Shown: positions 45,862 to 58,370 of the stretch, piece by piece
Layout of the letters: the number at the start of each line of letters is the position of its first letter
Numbering within the stretch: the stretch's first letter is position 1
Assembly: GCA_027382625.1 (NCBI GenBank)
Contig: JAJKFJ010021253.1
Coordinates: 29,444-93,443 of the forward strand
Reading direction: 5' to 3'
DNA: 64,000 bases
DNA from: Tetmemena sp. SeJ-2015
Lineage: Eukaryota; Ciliophora; Spirotrichea; Sporadotrichida; Oxytrichidae
The notes under the pieces: generated by a model
The model's input: only the letters and a program-made list of their open reading frames with translations
Told to the model about the DNA's origin: nothing
Database searches by the model: none
Translations under genes and position numbers: made by a program

Positions 45862-46591
45862 TAGCTTAACTTTAAAGTATCTAAAATTATTTTTAAAGAA
45901 TAAATTTTAAATTAGATCTTTTCGATATGATATTATTTAAAGGTTTAATTAAATTTTATGATATCATTTATTTTTTTATACTTGATTCCTCTCCCCTAAA
46001 TTAGAATTGAGTCCTTCTTTTCTAACTTTGAGCTGTGGTGAATAATCGAGAATGTTTGAGACCATTCGCTTCAGCATGTATGCATTCAAAATATAAATAG
46101 AGTATGAAATTAAATAATTGTTTAATAAGTTAAAGGAATATTTTAGTTCTCTAAAGTTAAATCTTCAGGTATGGTTATTAGAAACATGTATATGAAAAAA
46201 TAACATTAAAGATTTTATAATAAGATGAAAGAAACTTAGAAAAAAGAATGTTTAAAATCACTAAATGGGAAAATTTAGCATTTTAATTTTTAAGTAAACT
46301 TGAAAGATTTCAGTGTATAAACTTTTTAACTCACTAATTAGGGTAATTACTATAATTTTGCCTAAGTAATCAATACAAAATGAAAGCTTGAAATGCAGTT
46401 TAATTACTGTGTAGTTCTGATTCTAGTAGAGTAAATACATAACTTTTGCTAAAAATATGATCGAATTAGATACTTACAGTACTGAGAGCTGTTCTAATTC
46501 TTAAAAGGTTATAATAAAATATAAAATGAGTATTGCGTCTTTATTTTCTGAAGAAGCAACTACACTGATGTTAGGCATTTTCCTTCTAGAT
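45862..46591. other. AT-rich intergenic region
   Basis: About 730 bp with no recognisable coding segment. Confidence 0.4.
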
Positions 46592-46753
46592 TCATTAGTC
46601 ATCTGGTGAACAAACTATAAGTAAATTAAACTATGATGGTTGAGGATTTGACTTGATAGCAGTGGTTTGAACGATGTCTTGGATGGTAGCCCCTCTGCTT
46701 GCTCCAAGAGATCCTAGTTAAGTACTTATGCTTCCAGTCTCATCCTTCATCAT
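46592..46753 (-). CDS. Very small ORF or last exon, unrecognised
   Basis: From ATG at 46753 the frame reads MMKDETGSISTQLGSLGASR, then GATIQDIVQTTAIKSNPQPS, ending TGA 46592-46594. Composition is protein-like, unlike the surroundings. The sequence just upstream ends ...ATACAG, a plausible 3' splice site, so this may be the last exon of a gene whose first exon lies near 46.8 kb. Function unknown. Confidence 0.35.
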
Positions 46754-49217
46754 TGTTCCAATAGCGCTGTATTATTTAATTTGTAATTATCACCCAAAAT
46801 ATAAATCACAAAACCTTTTTAAGACTTAGCTCATAAAAATATAATTTATCTAAAGTCTTTATAAATTATTAACAATTATGATAACTATTTGTCTTAAGAT
46901 AATTAGAGAATTATATTTTATGAATATTATTGCAGATCTCATCTAGGATTATGAAATTATTAATTTAAAAATTTTCATAGGAACAATTCTTTCTTCCTCT
47001 TTTAATTTTAAACTAGCTCTTATTTATTAAATTGCAAGTAAAGATTTACATAATGATACATCATTTATTTATGATTGTAAATTTGTCGGATAATTTTTAA
47101 CATGACTATACTTTGATTGTAAATTCTAAGAATAAAGCTTGAAGGTTTATATTAAAGTAGAAGACTTAATTATTTCTTTGAGCTTCTGAAATGATGCTGA
47201 TGATACAATTATATTTAGAGAGTCAAAACCAATCAAACAAAGTCATGAACAGGATATTCTAATATAAGTAAAATGGAGGAATTAAAAGAGAACTTGGATG
47301 CTTGCATATCCTACAGTTTCTCAATTCTCAATTTAATTTTGCATATCTCAACTATTATATATCTAAGTGATAAACAAAGTGAAACTATAATTAATTCTCC
47401 GTAGCCAAACAATTGGAAAATAAAGCATCAAAACAAACAAACTCAGCTAAGTTATAATTAATTAAAACTCAAACCCGTCAGTTACTTATATCGCCTCACC
47501 CACTTCCAAGCAGAATTATTAGCGATACTGATTTTGAGAAGTGTGGGTGCGTTTGTAAAACTGTTATATGCTAACTGGGCTTTTAAGATTTGTTTGCTAA
47601 ATTGATCACTAAAAATCTCAGCTTTTTTCATCAGAGCACTTATTCTAGTTATACTTAGATTATAAATATTTTAACCAGGCAGCAATTATGAGAAAAAGAA
47701 ACATCCAAAATTAATGTCGCATCACTAATAATTTTGAGAATTTGGACTCTTCCTTTCCCTCCCATCGCCTCCAGTAACCTATTTAAAGACAATCTTTGGT
47801 TTGCGTGTTAAAATAAATTTTATATTGTGTGTTATAGTTTAATTGAGTGTGAGTGTGAATTCCTAAAGACATTATAATTTACTATTCTTCAATGAAAAAA
47901 TTGTATCTAATTTTATGCACTTTTTAATTTAAGGAATAGAGTTTGATTGAGTGTTGATAAGTGATTTAACATGTCTTTGATGGTATTTCAAGGCAAAGAT
48001 GGATTTATTGCTGCAATTTTAATTTGATTTAATAAATTGTTTTTGTGTTATTTGAGGAATATTAATTTATGAGGTTTAATGAAATTGAGAGGGAATAATA
48101 AATCCATTATTTACTTGCTGTTTTAAGCAAAGGAATAATTTCACCGAAATGTGGATCCCCAAACCAATCCAAAATATCTAATGTTCAAAGATCCTTAAGT
48201 CATTATCCACCTCATTCACACAAAAATTATTACATTTAATAAAGCTTTTAATGTGTAATGAAATCAAAGTTAATATAAAAAGCAAAAATTACAATTTATT
48301 ATCTTTATACTATTAAATGGATTGGTTTAAGTTCACATTTTGTGGAAAATAGCTGATACTTGCATATTTTTTGTATTCACCCGTCTATCTAAACAGCTAA
48401 ATTAGTTAATATCGCTATGGGAGCGGGGCTTTGAAACCCTTTTTAAGACGTTTAAAGCCACTAAATTTTACATACTCTCTGCTAAAAAAGTTATTTATAG
48501 CTAAATAATTAACATTTTTAGGAATCCATGCTTAAATAAATTCTACTATTGCATCAACAACCAAGCACTTAAATAGTTAAAAAGCAAACATGAAGAGTCA
48601 GTTAGAGAAATGAAGAGCCGAATAAATATGCAGCAGGCTCATTAGGGAATGAATATACAACAGTCAAGATCAGTTGCAGAAATAACATGCTGCAGTTGGA
48701 TTCTTTAAATGCAAGCTCAATAAATTTACTCTCTCACTCTTTTAATATATCTGCATTAATTTTAAGCTTTTACAACTCTGCAATTTAATCATCTCATAAG
48801 AAATATTAGAATTTCATTTCACTAATTATTTAAGGGGATAATTTAGAATGAAAATGGGAATTGATTTATAGAAAATATATAGAGTTCACTTCATCCATGT
48901 CATATAAAATTTAAATTAATTTTAACTCTAAATATATCTACTGATAACTATCACTATTAATGATAATTTTAAAATGTCGCAGGCAATAAAAAATTGCTCA
49001 TTTCTAGGCAGATATTAAAAATTTAGACATCTTAGTATCTGAGTGTCATTGATTCTCTTATAATTCAGGGGAAATAAAATAAATAAAGAGAGTGACTATT
49101 TTTAAGTTTTAGTAATTATTGGGATGACTAGAATACATAGAAACTAGCATGAACAGTCCGACGAGGAAGTACTCAGCTCAGAAACTGAGTGTCACTACGC
49201 CTGTCTTTCGAGCACGT
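46754..49217. other. AT-rich gene-poor region
   Basis: About 2.4 kb with no family-like reading frame. Short runs such as GGGAGCGGGGCTTTGAAACCC near 48419 interrupt the A/T background. No transposase, long terminal repeat or telomeric repeat is visible. Several A/T-rich near-repeats occur but none long enough to call. Confidence 0.4.
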
Positions 49218-50225
49218 TCAGAGAGTGGGGTAAACAGCGCCCATTTGGATACCGCAGATACCGGCACCGTCGACGGCGGCGATTCTGACGTATCCATTCT
49301 CTCCCCAGCTGGAGCCCCAGGAGTTCTTCACGATGTAGTACTCTTGGTCACCCTCTTTGCCGTAGCCGACAGCGAGGACACCGTGGTCGAGGTTGGTTCC
49401 GCAGTCTGCGCTGTTGAGGACACCACCGTTGTACATTTGGAAAGAGTATTGGTCAGCCTCAATAGCAACGGAGACGGGGCCTTGAGCGAGGGCAGCCTTG
49501 AGCTGGGCCTTGTTGTTGGGCTTGACGTCCATGTGGCCGGAGTTCTTGGACTCTCCCTTGGAGGTCTCGTACTTGCACTTTCCGTCTCTAGCGGTGTACT
49601 TGTAGTCAGCTTCGGTCTCAAGAGGGTTCTTGGAAGCGTAGTCCATGGCGGCACCCATATCACCACCATTGCAACCTTGGTTGACGGAGGTATCGCAGTC
49701 AACGAGTTGTTGCTCAGAGTAGGAGATGAGCTTGCCGGTGGCAATGGCGTCTCTGCCCTCGAGGGAGCCGGTGGTGGAGAAAGCCCAGCATGAACCGCAC
49801 TGTCCCTGATCCTTGACGGGGGTGACGGCACCCTTTTGTCTCCAGTCGATGGACTCGGGGAGGTCGGTGGTGTTCAACTCAACGGGCATGGCGTTGGAGG
49901 CGACTCTCTTGTATCCGAGCATCTTCTTGTACTCTTCGTTGGTCATGTCGGCGAACTTGTTGAGGGCAAGGGAGAAGGTGTTGCCGTTCATGGAGTTGTG
50001 GCGAGCGACGACGGCTCTGTTTCTGAGGTACTGGGTGAATCTCATCTCGAACTCCTCTCTGGTGGCGTAGGACTTGCCGTGCTTGGCGAGGTAGTTGGCG
50101 AACTCAACGTAGTCCTGAGGAAGTTCGGTGGTGAAGAGGGCGGTGCCGGTGAGGTCGGTAACGGCGAACATGGCGACGGTGGCGACGACTCCGACGACGG
50201 CAAGAGTGAAAGCAGTGGTTCTCAT
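49218..50225 (-). CDS. Cathepsin L-like papain-family cysteine protease, IES-free
   Basis: A 335-residue C1A protease preproprotein in one uninterrupted frame. Residues 1-28 form a signal peptide. Residues about 40-100 are the I29 propeptide ([22 protein letters not shown]). The mature domain starts near [13 protein letters not shown] (122). Catalytic residues are Cys146 ([11 protein letters not shown]), His281 ([12 protein letters not shown]) and Asn301 ([13 protein letters not shown]); Gln140 forms the oxyanion hole. The CNGGDM segment and cysteines match cathepsin L. The stop is TGA. Unlike every other long gene here it has no intron, no IES, no TAA/TAG Gln codon, and is markedly GC-rich with biased codons. 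It acts in lysosomes/food vacuoles or is secreted. High expression best explains the codon bias; a recent transfer or retrocopy is an alternative. Confidence 0.97.
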   Translation of the reverse strand: MRTTAFTLAVVGVVATVAMFAVTDLTGTALFTTELPQDYVEFANYLAKHGKSYATREEFEMRFTQYLRNRAVVARHNSMNGNTFSLALNKFADMTNEEYKKMLGYKRVASNAMPVELNTTDLPESIDWRQKGAVTPVKDQGQCGSCWAFSTTGSLEGRDAIATGKLISYSEQQLVDCDTSVNQGCNGGDMGAAMDYASKNPLETEADYKYTARDGKCKYETSKGESKNSGHMDVKPNNKAQLKAALAQGPVSVAIEADQYSFQMYNGGVLNSADCGTNLDHGVLAVGYGKEGDQEYYIVKNSWGSSWGENGYVRIAAVDGAGICGIQMGAVYPTL

Positions 50226-50732
50226 CTTATTGTATAGTAGCGAATGTAAATTAATATTCCATAAGTTGTAGAGAGTATATTCTCTTTATTATATTTTGGT
50301 AATGGTTCTAGTAATATTATAATTAAGAATAAAGATTCCTCTTAAATACTGTTCTGATAGACTATAATAATAAATTATCATTAATTTGAGAACCTTATAC
50401 TTGATTACCTCAACCATCGACGTAATACATACATATTAAAGTTTAACACACTCAAAACAAACACTCTAATCAGTCAAACGAAATAAATACTAGGATCCTC
50501 TCATTCATCACTTATTCGAAGTTAATTTATAAATAAGTAAAAAGAGAATAAACATGAGTAGAGGGCTTTCTCAAAATGGGATATCGCTTTTCGCATCTCT
50601 ATAAAAGAATTCAATGAATTTAAGTAAGCAACCATTTTCGTTAAATTAAGTCCTTAAATTCAATGTGCAATAGAAAGTCAAAGTTTAGACAGATCGAGTG
50701 TGCTCTCTTCTTCCCATCATAATACTTCCAGC
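50226..50732. other. Divergent intergenic region, protease promoter side
   Basis: About 500 bp of AT-rich DNA between the protease start (-) and the coiled-coil gene start (+). Composition drops from GC-rich to AT-rich within a few bases of the protease ATG. Confidence 0.45.
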
Positions 50733-53605
50733 ATGGGAGCTGGCCACAGCAAGCCAAAAACATTTCAGACTCTAGTTTCAGACATCGTTGAGTCAGAGTT
50801 TATTACAGTTTTTTAACATGATTCATGAGTTATTTGGCCTAGATGATAAGGTAGAAGATAAAGTGGCTGAGGTGATGTCTGAGGAACTCCAACGCTATTA
50901 CTCTGAAGACTTGACTGAAGGACAAATGAAGATTCACATTCAAAGTGTACATCTTCGTTTAAACGAACCCTTTCCAATGTTGCTCTACAACTCAGAGTAT
51001 TTAAAGATCGCAATTGACACCTTTATAAACTTGACTCTTTTCAAGACCCACAGAGATGTGTAATAAGATTAGTATCCCTAACTTTATCTTAGGTTCATAA
51101 ATTTGGTGAAGATAAGCTATGTGAAGAGGATGTATGTGTACATATTTTGGCTCTACTTCAGTACTATAAACCAGGCTTGCATCGTTCCATAATCAGACAC
51201 TCAGCAGTTACTCTCCACCCTCCAGCACAAGCTGAATCAGCAATACATGAAGCTTTTCATTAAACTCAAGGGTTCAAAAAACGATGAGTTCTACCAAGTC
51301 ATGCCTCTAATTATGGCTCACGCAATAAAGCTAGCTCTCGATGAGCAGATACTCTATGGCAACAAAATATTCCTGCAGGAAGATCAATTCGTGTAGATGC
51401 TATAATACATCCACTTCGTAATCTATGGAATCGACATCTCTTACTCTTACGCAAAGCAACTCAAAAACTAATACACTCTTGAAGCAACTGCATCGTCTTT
51501 TATTGCTAAAGAAAACATGACGAAAAAGGAGGCAATTATTCACAGTCACTCATTCTTGCAACAAACCAAAGCCCTTCTTAACATTACACTTCTTCAATGA
51601 TCTCTCCCCCATCGCATGTACTCTTCCCATCGAGTCCTTCAAAAGTGCAAGACCAACAGGTGAATAACTCCTTTAAGAAAAATGCATTCCGCAAAAAGAA
51701 TAGTGGAAGTCTCAGAATCGGATATGCAGCAGGTATTGGTGCAACAAGTGGTGGCTAGCTAACCTAATTAGAGATTTTTGAAAGACAACTGCAAATATTT
51801 TTTGATGAAAGTCAAATAAAGGAATTCAATGAAAAGAAGAAGCGTATTCTCTGTCCTAATTTTAAACCTTCCTTTGTTTCAAGTTACTATGGAAAGCAAC
51901 TTAAATCAAAGCAGCAAAGCTTTAGCATAAATAATGGATTGATATTTAAGTGTGATTAAGAGCTTAGGGTCTTTGGAAAAGTTCTCTACTAATATATTGA
52001 GTCCAGGGCTGTGAGATGAGCTACTGAATGCTGAAACCTAGAATCCTTTAAGAGACAATCGAAAACTCAAGCATGTCAAGAGCCTTGTGCCACTGTAGTT
52101 AGATAAATTCGATTGAGACTACTAGATACTCACCAAGATTAAAAATTAAGAGCTGTTAGGGTCCTTAACTGAAAGAAAAAGCAAAGAAGCATCCACTTAG
52201 CAGTAGACAACATCATAAGTATAAAACTATAAATGTCTACTTATATTATCTTATATATACATCACCAAACAAAAGTAGGCAAATGAAGAGGAAAAAAAGA
52301 GAACTCGAAATAGACAATAACTCATAGGCTAATTCTAAACCGATATGCCTGAGATCTTAAAAATTTAGCTATCTTTAACTAAACTTTATCTTGAGCCCCA
52401 GATAAAATAAAAGTAGCTTGAGCCGTGAAAAGAGACTAAGAGAGAAATAATAAGAGATTGAGAAGCAGAATCATGATAAACTTATATTTGATTCTCTTAT
52501 AGTAATCCATTTTTACCTGACGACTTTGAAAAGCGAGTGAAGAGAAATTTCAGATAACTGAAGTTCAAAGTTGGAGAGGAGATTTGCGAAGACGGAACAG
52601 TTTAAAAATCCTTTGCTCTACGAGATATGGAGAAAATGAGATAAGTCCTCAAGTACAAGCCAAATGACAAGAGGTTCAACATGAAAATATATTCTAAGAT
52701 TTATAAACATGTCTGAAGTCATGGAAATTATAAAGAAGACAGCTAGAAATAACGAGAGTTCCATCCCTGACTAAACACCAGCTCCCACTAATAAATAAAA
52801 GCAGCAAATTAAGCCTATCGATAAGGTGGAGTAACTAACTAGAAAGTATGAGAAACAAGCCGAAGAAGAAAGAGAGTTATTAAAGAATGCAGATAAGGAT
52901 TCGATTTTGGGCAAAAGTTCATCAGGACCTGTTGGTGCTTCTCATACATAAAATAAGATAAGATTCCCTCAAATCAGAAAAAGGAAGTTCAAGCAAAGAT
53001 ACCATATTACTGAAGAGGATCTAACACCAATAGATAAAGCGAAGCAAGAGGAAAATGCGCTTAACTAGTTGAAGATGAAGTACTTAGAGAGAGTGTAGCA
53101 AGAGAAAGAGATTCTTCTTTCATAGAGCGGTAATCAAACAGAGCGCTTAGATTACACATAAAGCGATAAACAGGAGAGCAGGAAATAAAAGCGCAATAAT
53201 TACAGGTCTAAAACATAGCTTTTGAGAAGAGATCTCTCTCCAATGTAATCGGAAGAGGAGGAATAAGTTGATCCATTTGAGACTTAGACGAGACGCTTCT
53301 AAAGTAACTTCACAAAGGACCACTCAAGTACTATCGTAAAGAAAACATTGGACAAGCGTGACAATCCTAAAAAGACTTAGTTGGATTTGATAAATATCGG
53401 AGAGAAGCTTAGAAAGGTAAAACTCAAAATGCACAACAACTAAAGTATTTACAATACAGAGCAGACTGATCAAGAGTTTGAATCAATTGTAAGTCACATT
53501 TAAAATGAAGGCAAGAGCAAGGAGAGGATAGATATCAAGCATAAAAATTATTAAACTCATCAAAATCATTCAAGGATCAGTGTCTAATAATTCTCGTTCA
53601 GATGA
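50733..53605 (+). CDS. Large unrecognised protein, helical N-terminal part and charged coiled-coil tail
   Basis: ATG at 50733 gives MGAGHSKPKTFQTLVSDIVE. A one-base slip in a T6 run leads into a long helical region (NMIHELFGLDDKVEDKVAEV, LNEPFPMLLYNSEYLKIAID, NDEFYQVMPLIMAHAIKLAL, QLKNQYTLEATASSFIAKEN). After about 51.6 kb it continues MISPPSHVLFPSSPSKVQDQ and ERQLQIFFDESQIKEFNEKK. The C-terminal half is highly charged and Gln-rich (LREKQQEIEKQNHDK, DDFEKRVKRNFRQLKFKVGE, EKQAEEERELLKNADKDSIL, TRRFQSNFTKDHSSTIVKKT), ending FSFR and TGA 53603. Met-Gly at the start suggests possible N-myristoylation. It could be two adjacent genes split near 51.6 or 52.7 kb. No domain recognised. Confidence 0.6.
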
Positions 53606-53909
53606 ACAAACATTTTTCGTACTTTTTAAGAAAATAACAGATTTATTTGTAATTTTTGAATACTATCTTATCCGTTAAAATCTAGTGACTCCCATTTTCA
53701 TCAGTGATATTGAAAATAAGTAACATTTTCTTAAGCAAAGGCTAATTTAAATAGCTTAAATTTACTCTTATGATTTTAAAGATATAGATTTATAGATCTC
53801 TAGAACTCGTATCTCTCTCATCTCTGACAAATAAAGAGATCATTTTTAGGATTGTCTGATATTATAAACTTAAACTATACTTTGGGGCTTTGGGAATACC
53901 CTTCAGATC
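53606..53909. other. Convergent intergenic region
   Basis: Roughly 300 bp between two gene 3' ends; AT-rich, nothing else seen. Confidence 0.4.
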
Positions 53910-56900
53910 TCAAAGACTTCGCTTGTTGGTTACTGAAGCCTTTCCGTGCCTGGTTGTAATTCCCGAGCGAGTAGCTGCATTTTGAGAAAACGAATCTGGT
54001 TCGCTGAAGGAGTGCTTGGTAGATTTACAAATATAAATTCTATAGATGAATTAGATTTAGCAGTGGTGGTGTTGCTAGCAATGGCTTAAGCCAAAGTTTT
54101 CTCCAGTTCCATGGGCGAAGAGTCCTTTTACGAACAAGAGGCGCTTCCCTCCTTAACCTTTTAAGCTTGCTGTCTGGCTGAGCAGCGAATCTGAGGCTGC
54201 TTCTTCTCCTCTTCTTGCTTTTGCTTAGTAGAAGTTGGTGTCTCTTTTGCGGGTTGAGTGGACTCTTTGGAGTCCTTTGATTAGCTGCTATGAGCCACTA
54301 AAGTGGGACTCTTCAGCTAAAAGAAACCAACTTATATAAAGTGAGCTTGGCCAGTTTCTTTTGAGTGGAATTGCTATTTGACTTTGCTGTCGAGGTCATC
54401 TCTTCTAGCATCTCATTGACATCCTTGCTCCTTATCTCATTCTGAATTTGCTTGATGTGATCGCTGCTCCTCGTCACTATCTTGTCCTTGCTAGTCAAGG
54501 CGCTATCTTTTCTTTCTGCGAGCGAACTCTTTGAATTCAATTTGGGGTTTGCCTTAAGATCTAAGATGCTGGTCTAAATCTCACTGTGAGATCGAGGCGT
54601 TTAGGGGTCTTCTTTATCTTAACTTGGCTTCCGACTTCCATTCGCTGTCCTATCAGTTATAAACATGCAACATGAAACTTTTAAATAAGTTAATCATCCT
54701 TTCAATTGTTAATAGAAAAGCTTAATTCAGAATTTCTCTAAAATACACCATTTTCATAGACTACTTTTATTAAAGTTCAATAAAATGCTAGATAGGAACA
54801 AAAAAAATTAAAAGTGTATTTTGAATCAGTCTCTTGAGGTATGATGAGCGTAGGTTCTTCCTCTTGATTTTGGGTCTGTAGTTAATTAGCATTTGGTTCC
54901 TGACTGTTTTCTATCTCCTCTTCCTCTAGAACATCTTTAACTTGCTCTTTCGTAGCTTTCTATTGCTACTACTTCTGTTTTTAGCAAAGAGGGCAGAAGT
55001 AAATTAAGTGAGAGCATCATACAAGTATACATAGGGTGAGTAAGTTTAATCCCATCCCTCCTCTTTAATTTTAATTCTGAGATCCACAAAGCCCTTTTCA
55101 ATCTCACAGTCAATGTGCTCCCATTTTGAGCATCCTTCGCATTAAACCCAGTCCCTACCATCAGTCTCTGTCGACTCATCCAGATAGATCTGGTTGCAGT
55201 TATATTATATATTCATTGAAATAAGGATACAGTGAGTGCAAAATTGTCCTTTGGTGTAAGCGTCGGTGCACAAGTTGCAAAGCCACATCTACTGCGTAAA
55301 ACCCTTAAGTTTCCTTCGAGACCATCCTGCGTAGTTTCCTGATTGCTTTTCTTGATTCCCACAGAAGGCGTTTGCGCATTGCCTCACTCGTTTCTTTGAG
55401 CCATTTTGCTAGGCCGCGGTCAAAGAACCATTAAAACTCCCTAAATAAACCCTCCTATAAAAATGATGAATTACTGTCACGTTGATCGAATTGGATGACT
55501 GAATCCTCTGGACAGTCGAAGGCTTAGCAAGTCCTGGAGGTGTTTCCTATTGGCACTCCTCCATCAATAAAATCTTAGAAATACTTCGATTATCAAAACG
55601 TCTGGATAGATGTGCTCTTAATCACTTGCGACAAGTGTTTCAATAATTTACTTAGGCAGCGAATTTGTGGAGTGCTGAATCAGGAGTCTTTAGTTAGAGG
55701 CTTGCTTGAAACTTTTCTTGTGGTCTGAAGCGTCATCACCCTTGGTAGCAGTTTAGGCTTTTGACTTAGGCTAATTAGGAGCAGCTTATTTCTTCAGAGG
55801 TTATGCTTTTTGAAACTTTCTCTTTTTGGCTATGAGGCTGTCATGTTCCTCATCTCCTGAGTGGACACTTTTCGACTCCTCGATAAGTGAGCAAGATATT
55901 AATAATTACAAAAATAAGCAAGAGCCATCCCTCTGGACATCTTCAAGAACCAAGCTAAATTATAATTTACTCATGCATGGAGCTAGATTCTCTTAGAGAG
56001 ATTCTCTACTTCTTCTTGCATTGCGCTTTATCCTTTTTAGGAAGCTCACTGTGCTTATTGGTTATGGCTTTTAAAATAAGTATCATCTTCATTTTCACCA
56101 AATGTTATTTTTATAGTAGTGATTAATTTAGACTTTGAAGTCTATGAGCTTATGTGAAGGTATTTTGATATTCGATACTCGTTATACATTCCATCCGCAT
56201 GGGTAGAGTTGATATAGCCCCTCTGAGATTCGGCGAGAGCAGGTCTGACCCACTCCTCATATTCAAATCGATCTGCGGCCTTCAGCAATATCATCACCCC
56301 TCGATTAGTAGCTTAGAATAACATGGTTTGCTTCTTCTACTTAGTAGTTTTCTCCGTAGTTTTAGATACATCAAATCGTTTATAATGAATGGACAGAAGT
56401 ATTAAAGATATGGATTTCTGAACTGCTTTCTTTGTGGGTGCTTGTTTTGCAGTCTTTGGAGGGGCAATTACCTTCTCTTCCTTTGTGGAAGGATGATCAG
56501 GGCTGCTGAAGTCATTGACACCCAATTGCTCTTCTGAAAGTCCTTGGGAGTCATCGCTTGGTACAGATTTCTTGGAATCCATAGTAAAGCATTCACTTTA
56601 TTAAAGGGAAGGAGTAAGTATATTAAACTCATTCAGTGAAACCCTTAGCGCCATCTGACCAAGAGAGGCTCTCTACAAATTCGTTAGAAGCAAACTCAAG
56701 CTTACACGAGCCTCTACCTTCTGCTTGCTCCCCGCTCACTTGATGGTCAGTTAGCTTGCCCTTTAAGGCCTTGTGGGATCTCTTACCGATCTGAGTCTCT
56801 TAGATAGTGTTTTAAACTATCTGAGTAGCTGCCTCCCCCACCATCTAGGGATCTTCAAAATCCCCACCCTTTTACCTTATCGGCTCCTCGACTCTATCAG

Positions 56901-57057
56901 CATCAGTCATCAACTCACTCTCGTGGCTCTGATGAGAGGATTATTTGAGGGGAATCTGAGGTTTGCCAGCAGGGAGAAAGGCGGTGTGATCTTCCTCGAC
57001 CATGTTGGAAAATAGCAATGGTGAAGAGTTTTAAGAGTCTTGATGACCCTCCGACAT
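53910..57057 (-). CDS. PHD/zinc-finger protein, probable chromatin reader
   Basis: ATG at 57057 gives MSEGHQDSQNSSPLLFSNMV and an uninterrupted run of about 145 codons. A 40-bp IES at 56590 then joins AKGFTE to CFTMDSKKSVPSDD. Lys/Pro-rich linker (IAPPKTAKQAPTKKAVQKS), then FEYEEWVRPALAESQRGYIN. A zinc-binding block follows: KKRVRQCANAFCGNQEKQSG, WSRRKLKG, MWLCNLCTDAYTKGQFCTHC, then DGRDWVQCEGCSKWEHIDC, the second half of a PHD finger. The tail is Ser/Lys/Gln-rich with helical pieces (DHIKQIQNEIRSKDVNEMLE) and ends near VTNKRSL, TGA 53910. The cysteine spacing of the first block resembles a GATA- or CW-type knuckle before the PHD. Histone binding is inferred from the fold only. Confidence 0.75.
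56590..56629 (-). other. IES, 40 bp, pointer TGAATG
   Basis: CATTCA (plus strand) is repeated at 56590 and 56630. The retained form reads GFTE then TGA, while excision gives GFTECFTMDSKKSVPSDD and joins two long open frames into one gene. Confidence 0.85.
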
Positions 57058-57499
57058 GTCAAATATTTAATTATATGCTAAAAGAGATTAGTAAACTGAA
57101 ATAAAAGTTTAGCTTAAATTTCTTATTATAAGATTAATATTGAAGATTTTACTTATTAGAAAATGTCAATTCATTTTTGAATAATTATGCTTCAATCTAT
57201 AATTATATTCTAGCTTAAAACATATAAGAAAATGGTTTAAATCATAAAGATATATGAAAGCAATACACAAAATATTATGAATAAGATATTGAAGCTTCAT
57301 TCAGAATTATTTTATATGATAAGTAAAATTATCATAAATGGGCTAATCACCCTAAAAATATAAGCGGGTCAAAGCATATTAATTTCTAGATATTTTTTTA
57401 AACTAAAATTTTAATGATTATGTCGGACGATCTCCTCAAGCTCAATTCATCAGCACAAGCGCCGCGATGTTTCCTAAAGAAGATAAGGTCATTTAAAAG

Positions 57500-57937
57500 T
57501 CATTTGAGATAAATAGTGAGGAGAATTGAGAGCAATGCTGACTTTTCTGATGTGAAGAATGAAAATGAGAAGAGATGAAAAGTCCCGGATTGGTACCAGA
57601 TGAGAAAACTGACAAAATGAACTTGCAACTTAGGTCGAGATCGCCGACTTATAATATGTTGAGTGCCTTACTTGAGAGCCAATGAGGGGAACTACTCCTG
57701 AATGCTGCTTGATGTGCGCTGCCTCTTGTGCACTGGCTGCTGCATGACAAGAGTCTCTTCGGCTGTTGCAAGGGTATGAGGGAGATCAGAGGGCCATGTA
57801 GCCATTCTTTTCTCTCTCTGCTGATCGTTTCGTAAGGTCGATGCGTAATTTTTAATCTCTGACATACTCTTATCTCTAAAAAATATCCTCTTGAATAAAC
57901 AAACTTTTATCTCTACAACTAACCTCTTAGACATCAT
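57500..57937 (-). CDS. Small unrecognised protein with one intron
   Basis: ATG at 57937 gives MMSKR. A 48-nt GT-AG intron (57876-57923) joins to DKSMSEIKNYASTLRNDQQR. It continues MATWPSDLPHTLATAEETLV, MQQPVHKRQRTSSSIQEQFP and SLALKQGTQHIISRRSRPKL, with a hydrophobic end before TGA 57500. The last about 40 codons may belong to an intron. The basic KRQR and RRSRPK patches suggest a nuclear protein. No family recognised. Confidence 0.55.
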
Positions 57938-58370
57938 GATTTTTAGCAGGGAATTTCGTGGAACCTCTAATGGCTCGGAAGATCGGTAGCTTAGGAGCCG
58001 ATAGTAGGAGTAGATTTTGGACTTACCTCTTTAAATGACTTGAATTATTAATGAATGTATATTAAATGTTTAGTTAAAGTCTCGAGCGGCTTTAATTTAA
58101 GTCTCACCTGCTCGTAGTATGCTGCTTAGTAATTAATCTACTACACACAGCTGACACCTCCCAACTCAATCTTGCCACAATTCTTGTTCAATCATTCATG
58201 AGTATTAAGATAGATGAATTCTATTATAAATAGGAATCATGTAAAGGAGTCTCAACTTTATCATTTTTGCTTACCACCTAATTCGAAAGCTTACTCACCC
58301 AATTAGTTCAAACAAAACAAGGTTAAAGATATCATCTTCCCTAAACAGAAACAATGAAGATCTGAATATT
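57938..58370. other. Intergenic spacer
   Basis: About 430 bp between two minus-strand genes; AT-rich, no feature recognised. Confidence 0.35.

Noticed and set aside
49149..50237. Long open frames on the plus strand and in a second minus frame over the protease
   Set aside because: They mirror the GC-rich codon bias of the cathepsin gene and encode low-complexity Val/Leu/Gly or Ser/Thr/Pro strings with no family features.
56773..57015. Plus-strand 80-codon ORF
   Set aside because: It is the antisense of the uninterrupted first segment of the PHD gene, which reads as a continuous hydrophilic protein with Gln at TAA/TAG.
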